34,346 nucleotides of DNA, taken from a virus. The notes beneath the pieces are model-generated. The model saw only the letters and a program-made list of their open reading frames with translations, made no database searches and had not been told where the DNA came from. The DNA is taken from IMG/VR virus record IMGVR_UViG_3300021137_000054, positions 1 through 34,346 of that record, one strand, 5' to 3'. This document shows positions 20,726 through 27,730 of this stretch, in pieces (within the stretch, counting starts at the first letter, position 1; every line of letters starts with the position of its first letter). A program made the position numbers and the translations under genes.

Positions 20726-20898
20726 AGTTCTTTCACGTTAAATTTTAATAGTAAAAATGTTAAATCTGAATCATTTGTCAGTCTAAGATCCACTAAATTT
20801 TTTAAATCCCACCGAGTGCCATAGCCACCCCAATTATTATTGATATACCAAATTACTTCCATTGGGTCTTCAAATTTCCAAATTGGTATTGATATCAT
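20722..20898 (-). CDS. LRW-tail family protein, 58 aa
   Basis: Reads MISIPIWKFEDPMEVIWYIN and then NNWGGYGTRWDLKNLVDLRL, ending LTFLLLKFNVKEL. Core EVIWYINNNWGG..W and the tail identify it as a diverged member. Its ATG overlaps the preceding stop and its stop overlaps the next ATG, which fills what would otherwise be an unexplained gap. Confidence 0.7.
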   Translation of the reverse strand: MISIPIWKFEDPMEVIWYINNNWGGYGTRWDLKNLVDLRLTNDSDLTFLLLKFNVKEL

Positions 20899-21116
20899 AT
20901 TCCAAACTTAATCCTAAATAACATATACTTTTGTTCATTTACAATTATGTAGTTTGCAGTAATATACCCATCTATTGTTATAGATATTCCATATGTTTTT
21001 TCAATATATTCAGACAAATCTGCAAATTTCTTATGACATTCTGTAGATGCAATAGTTCTAATTATTTGATAAAACTTATCACGTTTTATACGTTCTTCGG
21101 CTAATTTTGGATCCAT
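20895..21116 (-). CDS. LRW-tail family protein, 73 aa
   Basis: ATG 21116 (MDPKLAEERIKRDKFYQIIR) shares a base with the previous stop and uses AAGGTGGAAATA as ribosome site. Core DLSEYIEKTYGISI; ends EQKYMLFRIKFGI, where LRWS has become RIKFG. Confidence 0.7.
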   Translation of the reverse strand: MDPKLAEERIKRDKFYQIIRTIASTECHKKFADLSEYIEKTYGISITIDGYITANYIIVNEQKYMLFRIKFGI

Positions 21117-21349
21117 TATTTCCACCTTAATATAAACCAAGTGTACACATCTTCTCTAAGATCATAGCAATTTTCTTCCTGCCAATAATCCTTAAATCTA
21201 CGGTTTGCAGTATACCGCCATCCATCTGATTGGTTAATAATCCAATCGTTTATCTCTGGTCTATTAGATCTAATCGTATACCATTTTTCATTTAAATCTT
21301 GGACAACCCGAACATTTTCATATGGTTTTGTAAATGCAGATGGAACCAA
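21116..21349 (-). CDS. LRW-tail family protein with start lost by frameshift, 77 aa visible
   Basis: Only TTG 21349 is in frame, without ribosome site. The expected junction start (ATG 21389, in the ATGA overlap with the previous gene) is present but out of frame; it would join after removal of one base from the T7 run (A7 at 21359-21365 on the plus strand), giving MKNLCSEIFFNHILVPSAF. Core EINDWIINQSDGWRY; ends REDVYTWFILRWK. Either decayed or a sequencing indel. Confidence 0.6.
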   Translation of the reverse strand: MVPSAFTKPYENVRVVQDLNEKWYTIRSNRPEINDWIINQSDGWRYTANRRFKDYWQEENCYDLREDVYTWFILRWK

Positions 21350-21385
21350 AATATGATTAAAAAAAGATTTCAGAACACAAATTTT

Positions 21386-21586
21386 TCATTCTGAACACCA
21401 TCTTAATGCAAACATTGTTGAATCAATATCACGATATAACGTTAAAACACCACCTTGCATATTAAATTTCATTTTACGTTCTCGAAGCCATTCTGCTACA
21501 TTATTCCATTCTACTGTTGTTAGACCTTTTTCGTTATTACTTAATAAAAAGCTATTATTTTCAAATGGCATTTTACGTATTCTCAT
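21386..21586 (-). CDS. LRW-tail family protein, 66 aa
   Basis: ATG 21586 (MRIRKMPFENNSFLLSNNEK) in GAGGTGGGGATGA. Core VAEWLRERKMKFNM; ends DIDSTMFALRWCSE. Basic N-terminus, unlike most acidic members. Confidence 0.75.
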   Translation of the reverse strand: MRIRKMPFENNSFLLSNNEKGLTTVEWNNVAEWLRERKMKFNMQGGVLTLYRDIDSTMFALRWCSE

Positions 21587-21864
21587 CCCCACCTCAATGC
21601 AAACCAATTACGGTCTGCTTCATCCTTTATTAAAATTCTTTCAGATCCAAGCCAACACCATTTAGGATTTACTTCACCCATACATGCTATTTCCTCATAT
21701 TCATAGTATTCACAACTTGGTCCAAACTGTTCCCAACACCATTGGCGGATATCACGTACTCTAGCCATATTTTCTGATTTATTATAATGATACATTAACG
21801 CCATATAGGTAAAATATGAATTACCATTGTGTCTACCATCCATCTTTTGTATTTTTATTTTCAT
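21583..21864 (-). CDS. LRW-tail family protein, first gene of the array (93 aa)
   Basis: MKIKIQKMDGRHNGNSYFTY; core VRDIRQWCWEQFGPSCEYYE; Cys and Trp-rich middle; ends KDEADRNWFALRWG. Directly behind a consensus promoter (21892-21920), so it heads the whole minus-strand array. Confidence 0.8.
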   Translation of the reverse strand: MKIKIQKMDGRHNGNSYFTYMALMYHYNKSENMARVRDIRQWCWEQFGPSCEYYEYEEIACMGEVNPKWCWLGSERILIKDEADRNWFALRWG

Positions 21865-21891
21865 AATTTAATCTAAATTTAGTAAATGTCC

Positions 21892-21920
21892 ATTATATTA
21901 CAAATGATGTTGAATGTCAA
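21892..21920 (-). promoter_or_regulatory. Sigma70-type promoter (minus strand)
   Basis: Minus strand TTGACA (21920-21915), 17 bases, TATAAT (21897-21892), 27 bases before ATG 21864. Heads the array. Confidence 0.85.
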
Positions 21921-21927
21921 TAAATAA

Positions 21928-22746
21928 ATGATGAGAATACTAGTTACCGGCGCCAACGGGTTCATTGGACGAAATATGCTTGAATGGTTAGCACAAGAAG
22001 AATTCTGGGATGTTGAAATCTGGAACTGGGATCCAAATAACTATCCTGATGTACGACGATATAAATGGGTTATCCACTTAGGAGCGGTTACCGATACTAG
22101 TGATAAAGATGTTGATACCATTATACACAAAAACTATGAGTTTAGTCAATGGCTTTTTCAAGAATGCAATAAAAATAAAGTTCATTTGCAATATGCGAGT
22201 ACACATGATGTATATGGAACTAATAAGAATTTTAGTGAATTTGCACCTTGTCATCCACATACCCCATATGCTTGGTCAAAATACTTATTTGATAGATGGG
22301 TTTTTCAACAAGAACACAGTGTTTATGTCCAAGGATTCAGGTACTTCAATGTATATGGAAAATATATGTATACCAAGGGAAGTCGTGCAGATATTATGTA
22401 TAAATGGAGAGAAGAAGCAAAGTCAACTGGAACTATAAAAGTATGGAATAATGCAGAACACATAAAACGCGATTGGGTATGGGTTGGTGATGTTTGTAGA
22501 TTACATATTGATTTTATTAAACAAGTCAATGGATCTGGAATCTGGAATGTTGGGACTGGGTTATCACACTCGTATTTTGACATCGCTACTGAAATAGCAG
22601 AACAAGAAGATGCTGTTATAGAATTTGTAGAAGCTGGTACTACAGAAAGATATGATGTAAAGGCAGATTTGAAACATCTTAAAGCAACTATTGGAAAACG
22701 TAAATGGTTGAATATATATGAATGGATTGATAGACGAAATGGATAA
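21928..22746 (+). CDS. hldD: NAD(P)-dependent sugar epimerase, HldD-like
   Basis: 272 residues, extended SDR fold. Cofactor motif G-A-N-G-F-I-G at 8-14, active-site S91/T92, Y114 and K118 (YAWSK), then the HldD-type blocks GFRYFNVYGKY and KRDWVWVGDV. HldD converts ADP-D-glycero-manno-heptose to the L-form for LPS inner core. The protein is about 40 residues shorter than bacterial HldD, so another NDP-sugar is possible. In a phage it could alter host LPS after infection or build a glycan. No Shine-Dalgarno: the start directly follows AATAAATA. Confidence 0.8.
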   Translation: MMRILVTGANGFIGRNMLEWLAQEEFWDVEIWNWDPNNYPDVRRYKWVIHLGAVTDTSDKDVDTIIHKNYEFSQWLFQECNKNKVHLQYASTHDVYGTNKNFSEFAPCHPHTPYAWSKYLFDRWVFQQEHSVYVQGFRYFNVYGKYMYTKGSRADIMYKWREEAKSTGTIKVWNNAEHIKRDWVWVGDVCRLHIDFIKQVNGSGIWNVGTGLSHSYFDIATEIAEQEDAVIEFVEAGTTERYDVKADLKHLKATIGKRKWLNIYEWIDRRNG

Positions 22747-22749
22747 ATA
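22742..22749 (+). promoter_or_regulatory. T4-type late promoter box
   Basis: GATAAATA (TATAAATA type) 21 bases before ATG 22771, overlapping the stop of the epimerase gene. A ribosome site AGAAGG follows. Confidence 0.6.
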
Positions 22750-22770
22750 TATGATTAGAAGGATTAAATC

Positions 22771-23124
22771 ATGAGAGCAAATGAATTTTTAAAAGAAGCA
22801 AAACTTGGTGTAGAAGCTAAACGAGCAATGCGTGAGGGAAGTCGTCCAGGACGTGGGCACAAACCGGAAGCATGTTATAATATGGATGAAGAATTTGAAT
22901 TGGATGAAGCTGGAAAAACACCAAAATCAGTTTGCTTAAGTAAAAAAACTGACAAAGAATTAGGTGCTAGTCAACTTTCATCTTGTAAAGCACAAGGTTT
23001 AAGAAAACGTGATACAAAACGTAAGTTTAAAACTGGTGGAAGTGATGTACCAAAAAGTATTAAAGGGAAGAAAGTACGTAGCTCAGATTATGGTGGCCCG
23101 TTGCCAAAATGGAAAGGTAACTAA
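22771..23124 (+). CDS. Capsid-targeted basic internal protein candidate, 117 aa
   Basis: N-terminus MRANEFLKEA matches the form of the T4 capsid-targeting peptide (MKTYQEFIAE) and holds a prohead-protease signal L-K-E before Ala. The rest is Lys/Arg/Ser/Gly-rich (RKRDTKRKFKTGGSDVPKSI, KKVRSSDYGGPLPKWKG), suitable for packing with DNA inside the head. Late promoter box upstream. Packaging is inferred from the peptide; similar small proteins occur in T4-like phages of aquatic bacteria. Confidence 0.75.
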   Translation: MRANEFLKEAKLGVEAKRAMREGSRPGRGHKPEACYNMDEEFELDEAGKTPKSVCLSKKTDKELGASQLSSCKAQGLRKRDTKRKFKTGGSDVPKSIKGKKVRSSDYGGPLPKWKGN

Positions 23125-23702
23125 TGAGATTCCAAGAATTCAAGGTATTAAAAGAATTAGCAAGTCCACTGAGTATTATATCACAGGCTGCTGATCTCGC
23201 TACTAAATATTCAAACCCATTTTCTGCATTAGGGATTAGTAGTGGAAATGATACTAGTGGTAATACTGCTAGTAATCTTCCAGGTGACCAAAATATTAAA
23301 ATTGGGTCAGGTGGTACAGGGTCTATAAATAAAAATGAAGTATCATCATATTTAAAATCAAAAATGGATGATAACCATAGATTAGGTATTTTAGCCAATA
23401 TAGAAGGTGAGTCACATTTTCAACCAGGAGTATTAGGTGATAAAAATACAAGTGGTGGATTATTTCAACATCATAATGAGAGATTTACTAATATGGTAAA
23501 TTACGTTGGAAGTGATTGGGCTACTGATTGGAAAAATCAAATTGATTTTGCATTATCAGAACCAGAAGGTAAACAATATTTGGCAACTAGATTTAGGACA
23601 CCAGAACAGGCAACTGAATGGTGGGTTAGAAATTTTGAAAGACCAAAATATGCAACATCTGATACAAATAAACGTATTGGTTATTTAAAAAATTTTGGAT
23701 AA
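23124..23702 (+). CDS. Lysozyme-like protein with capsid-targeting N-terminus
   Basis: 192 residues. Residues 1-11 (MRFQEFKVLKE) fit a capsid-targeting and L-x-E cleavage peptide. A Gly/Ser/Asn linker follows (about 35-70). Residues 72-190 match the phage tail-lysozyme domain: LGILANIEGESHF (catalytic Glu94 candidate), SGGLFQHHNERF, DWKNQIDFAL, TEWWVRNFERP. It likely cleaves peptidoglycan, and if packaged in the head it would be ejected with the DNA. ATG shares one base with the previous stop. Confidence 0.8.
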   Translation: MRFQEFKVLKELASPLSIISQAADLATKYSNPFSALGISSGNDTSGNTASNLPGDQNIKIGSGGTGSINKNEVSSYLKSKMDDNHRLGILANIEGESHFQPGVLGDKNTSGGLFQHHNERFTNMVNYVGSDWATDWKNQIDFALSEPEGKQYLATRFRTPEQATEWWVRNFERPKYATSDTNKRIGYLKNFG

Positions 23703-23725
23703 CATTATACTAAGTTAAATACCTA

Positions 23726-24295
23726 ATGAATTTAGGTAATATAGTAGGTAATTTAATAATAGCACCACCATCAGTCAAAGGCAACTTTTGGTATAAAACA
23801 GTTATAATGATAGTTGAACATTATAATTATGGAAGTATAGGTCTAGTCCTTAATAAACGTAGTAATCTAACTATTAATGAGTTGGGTGAAAAAGTAGGAC
23901 TAGACTTTGATATACCAGGATTTGTTTATAATGGTGGACCAATTAGTCCCAATAGTCTTTCATTGATACATTCAAATGAATGGGAGTGTAAAAATACATT
24001 AAGAATCAATGATAACTTTTCATTAAGTTCATCAGATAAGATTCTGCCAAGACTTGCCAATGGTGACTTTCCAAATAAATGGAGATTGATGTTTGGGATG
24101 TGTGGATGGGCCAATGACCAACTGCGCTCAGAAATATCGGGAACTCCACCGTATAATCATACCAATAGTTGGTGTACAGCTTCAAGCGACATTGATTTGG
24201 TATTTGACCAAGATCAAAAAACACAATGGCAAAATGCGTTAGAAAAATCCGCAGAAGATTTTGCAAAATCAATTGAATTTAAAAGTAAAATATAA
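23726..24295 (+). CDS. algH: YqgE/AlgH family protein (UPF0301)
   Basis: 189 residues, the usual length. Family landmarks: NLIIAPPSVKGNFWYKTVIM, EHYNYGSIGLVLNKRS, NGGPISPNSLSLIHS, FGMCGWANDQLRSEI. AlgH/YqgE proteins are bacterial regulators of poorly known mechanism, linked to alginate and other secreted factors in Pseudomonas. A phage copy is unusual and may mimic a host regulator. It has no visible Shine-Dalgarno; a TTAAATA box lies just before the ATG. Confidence 0.9.
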   Translation: MNLGNIVGNLIIAPPSVKGNFWYKTVIMIVEHYNYGSIGLVLNKRSNLTINELGEKVGLDFDIPGFVYNGGPISPNSLSLIHSNEWECKNTLRINDNFSLSSSDKILPRLANGDFPNKWRLMFGMCGWANDQLRSEISGTPPYNHTNSWCTASSDIDLVFDQDQKTQWQNALEKSAEDFAKSIEFKSKI

Positions 24296-24306
24296 GATTA
24301 CAGATT

Positions 24307-24819
24307 ATGGATTGTTTATTACTAAATGCATCAGGAATGCCTGTTAGTATAATGCCACTCAGCACTATATCATGGCAGGATTCAATAAAATATATGGTTT
24401 TAGAAAAAGCCGATGTTGTGCTGTGGCACGACAATTGGACCATTCGCTCTGCAAATTGGAAAACTAATGTCCCAGCTGTTCTAATGCTCCGTGAATATTT
24501 AAAACCAAAAACTACAGTAAAATTTAGTCGGGCAAGTTTACTGGTAAGAGATGATGGAATATGTCAATACTGCGGAACTACACTTAATTTAAAAACTGCT
24601 ACAATAGATCACGTTATCCCATCATCAAAAGGTGGAAGAACTAGTTGGAATAATTGTGCACTGTCATGTTCAAAATGTAATTCGGAAAAGGGAAATTCCT
24701 ATCCATGGAAGAGCCCATATAATACTCCTTATAAACCTGATTATTTTGAATTAGTAAACAAACGTAAGAAATTTGGTTTTGAAGTTAAACATAAGGAATG
24801 GTTACATTATATTTTTTAA
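24307..24819 (+). CDS. HNH endonuclease
   Basis: 170 residues. Zinc pairs C86/C89 and C121/C124 frame the catalytic DH (D101-H102) with N115 and N125/K128: pattern CQYCG...[12 protein letters not shown]...CSKCNSEKG. This is the HNH_5-type homing nuclease common in phages. N-terminal 70 residues are a separate domain found with such HNH proteins. It overlaps, tail to tail, the minus-strand GIY-YIG gene by 18 bases, making two mobile nucleases in a convergent pair. Confidence 0.9.
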   Translation: MDCLLLNASGMPVSIMPLSTISWQDSIKYMVLEKADVVLWHDNWTIRSANWKTNVPAVLMLREYLKPKTTVKFSRASLLVRDDGICQYCGTTLNLKTATIDHVIPSSKGGRTSWNNCALSCSKCNSEKGNSYPWKSPYNTPYKPDYFELVNKRKKFGFEVKHKEWLHYIF

Positions 24820-25596
24820 CGTATCTGATACAGTTTCTGGTGTCCTAAGCCAGAAAGTATATCCAGCAAACTTTCCTTTTTGTATAATTTCCCCATCATA
24901 CTTGTTAATAAGACAATAAATATTTCGTGCTTTAGCACCTATATTTGATGCAAAATCTGGTAGTGATATAAAAACATTAATATTTCCTTTTGGATCTTTT
25001 ACAATTAATTTTTTACATTGTTCTCTAGTTTTTTCGTTTCCAATTTTACCGTGTAGTGCCAATTTATTTCTTTCATCGGAATTTAAAAACCGTTTGGATT
25101 GTGCATTAGAGCAAGTAGCTTTATATATATCCGACATAAATTTTCCTTTATTTTTTGATGGTCTTCCTTTCATAGCTAATGATAATTTTAGATTTTTTCT
25201 GCCTGTATTAGCAAGTCTTGTTTTTTCCACTGCTTCTCTAGGCATTATTCTTCCTGTACATATTTTGGACATATGTATTTTATATTCTTCGGTATGTTTA
25301 TATCCATGAGCACCTTCACCACCATCAGTTAGATTTCTTAAAATACCAGTTCCATTATTTTTCCTACCATACCATCGAATTACTCTACGTTCAATTGCAA
25401 ATGCTCCAATACTACTTAAATTTGATTCAATAATAACTATTCGTTTTTTATCAGTTGGGACTTTTACAGTATGGTCATTTGAGAAAGCTCGATAACCAGT
25501 TCCCTTGCCAATATAGTAAGGGGTTCCATCTTTTTTACGAAGATATGCGTATACATAAAATCTAAAAATAGGATCGTTGTTTGTATAAATATTCAT
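24802..25596 (-). CDS. GIY-YIG homing endonuclease
   Basis: 264 residues. Catalytic domain: YVYAYL (14-19), [12 protein letters not shown] (YIG at 28-30 with Arg36), Glu69 in [10 protein letters not shown]88 in RNLTDGG. NUMOD3-like repeats at about 97-175 ([41 protein letters not shown]) and a NUMOD1-like helix-turn-helix at the C-terminus ([20 protein letters not shown]), which would add specific DNA contacts. Free-standing, with the shared structured leader upstream. Confidence 0.9.
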   Translation of the reverse strand: MNIYTNNDPIFRFYVYAYLRKKDGTPYYIGKGTGYRAFSNDHTVKVPTDKKRIVIIESNLSSIGAFAIERRVIRWYGRKNNGTGILRNLTDGGEGAHGYKHTEEYKIHMSKICTGRIMPREAVEKTRLANTGRKNLKLSLAMKGRPSKNKGKFMSDIYKATCSNAQSKRFLNSDERNKLALHGKIGNEKTREQCKKLIVKDPKGNINVFISLPDFASNIGAKARNIYCLINKYDGEIIQKGKFAGYTFWLRTPETVSDTLKNIM

Positions 25597-25668
25597 GTTG
25601 ATACTCCTTCAAAGTATTAAAGTAGTTAGATGTTGACGCATCGTGAACTACATCTTTATTTATTAAAA
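25597..25668 (-). ncRNA. Structured 5' leader of GIY-YIG gene (copy B)
   Basis: Minus strand: AATAAATAAAGAT box, outer stem GTAGTT/AACTAC (25622-25627 with 25646-25651), CAC against T, inner stem GATG/CATC (25629-25632 with 25639-25642), six-base loop; then ATACT/AGTAT around AAGG before ATG. The inner stem sequence differs from copies A, C and D but remains fully paired. Confidence 0.65.
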
Positions 25669-25679
25669 TTATTAAAATT

Positions 25680-26090
25680 ATGAAAAATATACTTTGGAAA
25701 ATAGCAGGATTTATCTTACTAGGATTGGCATATATCGGAGTAATCACCCCAGGGGTCCCCTTTAGCATTTTTATCGTGGGTGCTGCATATTGCTTTTCTA
25801 AAAGCAGTCCTAATATGCATAATTGGATTTATAATCATAAATTATTTGGTCCATTTATTACTAATTGGACACATTATAAGGTATTTCCAATCAAAGCAAA
25901 ATACCTCATGGTAGGAATGATGGCTAGTAGTCTAATAATAATGTGGTTTACTACACATAATGAAAAAGCAGTGTTATATGCTGGCATTACAATGTTTCTA
26001 GTCGTGATATGGGGATGGCGATATCCAGGAAGTATAAAAGAATATGATAATAGAATAGAATTACACAAAAAGATAGGGTGGTTTGTTTAA
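25680..26090 (+). CDS. DUF454 (YbaN-like) inner-membrane protein, 136 aa
   Basis: Two N-terminal helices (LWKIAGFILLGLAYIGVITP, FSIFIVGAAYCF), the family signature AYCFSKSSPNMHNWIYNHKL, then FGPFITNWTHYKVFPIKAKY and two more helices (LMVGMMASSLIIMWF, AVLYAGITMFLVVIW). DUF454 membrane proteins are bacterial and of unknown function; here it lies among late envelope-related genes. The start ATG has no clear ribosome site. Confidence 0.85.
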   Translation: MKNILWKIAGFILLGLAYIGVITPGVPFSIFIVGAAYCFSKSSPNMHNWIYNHKLFGPFITNWTHYKVFPIKAKYLMVGMMASSLIIMWFTTHNEKAVLYAGITMFLVVIWGWRYPGSIKEYDNRIELHKKIGWFV

Positions 26091-26094
26091 ATAA

Positions 26095-26104
26095 CATAAA
26101 TATT
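26095..26104 (+). promoter_or_regulatory. T4-type late promoter box
   Basis: CATAAATATT, 22 bases before ATG 26126, with AAAGGA as ribosome site between. Confidence 0.6.
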
Positions 26105-26125
26105 CAATAACCTCAAAGGATTTTT

Positions 26126-26839
26126 ATGAAATATATTTTATTACTATTACTAATGGTAGTTGCACCAGTACACGCTGGGGTAATCAATGACCAATGTCCA
26201 CAACTAACTGTAAATGGAACACCATTATATCAACCACATCCAGGTGACCAAGAAATTTGTCATTTGAACTATGCAGTGATTCATAGATGTGATGTCAAAG
26301 CACCAGTAGCAGTGTTCGAACATCTATCTATGGATGATATGACAGGTCCAGCTAAAAGGAAAGACAACTTCCATCCAGATCCATCTGTTGCGCCACAATG
26401 TTCTGCAACATTAGCTGATTATGCTACTGTTGGTAACAAGTATGATCGAGGACATATGTCCCCAGCTAAGAATAATACACAAAATGATGCTGTTATGAGT
26501 GAAAGTTTTAATTTGTCTAATATGGTTCCACAAGTTGCCAATAATAATAGAGGAATTTGGAAATCACTTGAAACTATTGAACGGCAATGGGCTATGACAC
26601 CAGGTACTGATTTTTATATTATATCAGGTGGAATTTATGACCCAGGACATTTTGTAACTGGGAATGGATTAGGAATTCCAACTCGATTATATAAGATCAT
26701 AGTTGAAAAGAATAGTAGAACAGTTAAAGCATATTTAATGCCAAATGCGCCATTACCAGTAGCAGATTTACCAAAATACGAAGTACCAATGGCTGCAGTT
26801 GAAGAAGCAACTCAAATGAAATTTGAGTTGGGTCAGTAA
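26126..26839 (+). CDS. Secreted DNA/RNA non-specific endonuclease (NUC1/EndoG type)
   Basis: 237 residues. Signal peptide 1-17 (MKYILLLLLMVVAPVHA). Catalytic motif DRGHMSPA with H110, metal-binding Asn in QVANNNRG (139-141) and Glu149 in SLETIERQW, plus ISGGIYDPG: the beta-beta-alpha metal family of NucA, EndoG and Serratia nuclease. It would degrade DNA and RNA outside the cytoplasm. Late expression from a TATAAATA-type box suggests action in the periplasm or medium at lysis (excluding other phage DNA or thinning nucleic acid). Confidence 0.9.
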   Translation: MKYILLLLLMVVAPVHAGVINDQCPQLTVNGTPLYQPHPGDQEICHLNYAVIHRCDVKAPVAVFEHLSMDDMTGPAKRKDNFHPDPSVAPQCSATLADYATVGNKYDRGHMSPAKNNTQNDAVMSESFNLSNMVPQVANNNRGIWKSLETIERQWAMTPGTDFYIISGGIYDPGHFVTGNGLGIPTRLYKIIVEKNSRTVKAYLMPNAPLPVADLPKYEVPMAAVEEATQMKFELGQ

Positions 26840-26842
26840 CTC

Positions 26843-26853
26843 TGATAAATATT
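26843..26853 (+). promoter_or_regulatory. T4-type late promoter box
   Basis: TGATAAATATT, 22 bases before ATG 26875, followed by CCAGGAGAATTAAA ribosome site. Confidence 0.6.
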
Positions 26854-26874
26854 AGATATTCCAGGAGAATTAAA

Positions 26875-27243
26875 ATGAAAAGAATGTTAGTGTTAGTAGC
26901 AGTGATATCATTAGTAGGTTGTGCGTATATTCCAAGCAAATGGGATGGAAATGAAGCAAAAGCTATAATTGATATTGAAATGTCAGCAAAGTATTTTGAT
27001 TGTGCTAATGTAAAAAGCCAAATCAATGACTTAAATAAACAAGTTGAATGGTTTAATACCTATTCAGTATCACGTGGTTCAAATGATATAGTAGCATTAT
27101 TTGAAGAACTACACAAGACAGTTGCAGAATTTAAAGAACGTAGTGACCGTGGTAAGGTTAGTCCTATGTATTGCTCTTTAAAAAAGAAAATTATAGAGCA
27201 ACAAAGCGACATCATTGCCCGCGCAGTGCAAAAAAGATTTTAA
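26875..27243 (+). CDS. Lipoprotein, 122 aa
   Basis: MKRMLVLVAVISLVGCAYIP: signal with lipobox LVGC (Cys16). Mature part is helical and charged (DLNKQVEWFNTYSV, FEELHKTVAEFKERSD) with two Cys. It follows the secreted nuclease and precedes a small cytoplasmic-type gene. An envelope role such as spanin or exclusion protein is possible but not shown. Confidence 0.8.
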   Translation: MKRMLVLVAVISLVGCAYIPSKWDGNEAKAIIDIEMSAKYFDCANVKSQINDLNKQVEWFNTYSVSRGSNDIVALFEELHKTVAEFKERSDRGKVSPMYCSLKKKIIEQQSDIIARAVQKRF

Positions 27244-27253
27244 GGAGAATAAA

Positions 27254-27487
27254 ATGAGTTTATTAAGTGATATAATTAATAGTGGTCAACAATGGGCCAT
27301 CGATAGAGCTAATTATGCCGTCCAAGTTTCAGAAGCAGTTGCATCTGGTCAATTGAGTGCTGAAGAAGGAAAAGAAATTTTAGCAGATCTAATTAGCACA
27401 GAAAAACTAGAAGAATCAGCTAATAATGCTCAACTTAGAGCAGCATTGGTAGAATTAGTTACAATCGCCGCTAAAGCTATGGCTTAA
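27254..27487 (+). CDS. Small helical protein, 77 aa
   Basis: ATG 27254 (MSLLSDIINSGQQWAIDRAN) with AAGGAGAATAAA; the frame is open upstream from 27215 but only this start has a ribosome site. Ala/Glu-rich amphipathic helices (VSEAVASGQLSAEEGKEILA, ALVELVTIAAKAMA). Its last 33 bases are overlapped on the other strand by the truncated GIY-YIG gene. Function unknown. Confidence 0.75.
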   Translation: MSLLSDIINSGQQWAIDRANYAVQVSEAVASGQLSAEEGKEILADLISTEKLEESANNAQLRAALVELVTIAAKAMA

Positions 27488-27730
27488 TACTGCAGTTAAC
27501 GCATTTATTAAGTCTTCAATCAGTAATTCTTTATCAGTGAACGGATCAGATACCCATATAGTTTCTATAAATTCTTTGCCATGTTTTTTATAGTGTTTCT
27601 TCCAATATGTGCCGGACCCTAGATACTTATAAGGATCAGATTCTGTAGTTTTACCAAAATATTTAAGACCTGTTATTGAATGTTTTTTAATATAAAGATA
27701 TGTTGGTGGTATTTCTGTATAAATACACAT
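27455..27730 (-). pseudogene. Truncated GIY-YIG endonuclease, 91 aa
   Basis: ATG 27730 (MCIYTEIPPTYLYIKKHSIT) matches the start position in the shared leader. It keeps YLYIKKHSITGLKYFGKTT, DPYKYLGSG and KKHYKKHG, aligned with the first 55 residues of the 8611-9198 enzyme, then ends after KELLIEDLINALTAV with no Glu-helix, Asn or NUMOD repeats. The lost part coincides with the end of the 27254-27487 gene. So it is probably a deleted, inactive remnant, although a short reading frame remains open. Confidence 0.75.

Larger units (their letters stand above)
14565..21612 (-). repeat. Periodic 30-45 bp gene-junction repeat of the small-gene array
   Basis: At most gene borders in this array a diverged repeat recurs every 180-330 bases. 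On the minus strand it reads roughly GA[TC]CGTAATTGG, TTT-N-TATTGAGGTGG, then (T/G)C ATGA. It encodes DRNWF[LIV]LRW[SG]-stop, contains the Shine-Dalgarno sequence GAGGTGG, and ends in the next start. Clear copies lie near 14572, 14742, 14999, 15227, 15427, 15917, 16163, 16368, 19007, 21121, 21391 and 21588. Confidence 0.75.

Noticed and set aside
14565-21612. Regular spaced repeats resembling a CRISPR array or integron cassette array
   Set aside because: Repeats lie at gene borders and encode protein tails; spacing is 180-330 bases, spacers are genes, there are no Cas genes, and no attC-like hairpins or integrase are seen.
22078-22583. Open frames in other phases within the epimerase gene
   Set aside because: They lie fully within a gene with strong SDR motifs and have no ribosome sites.
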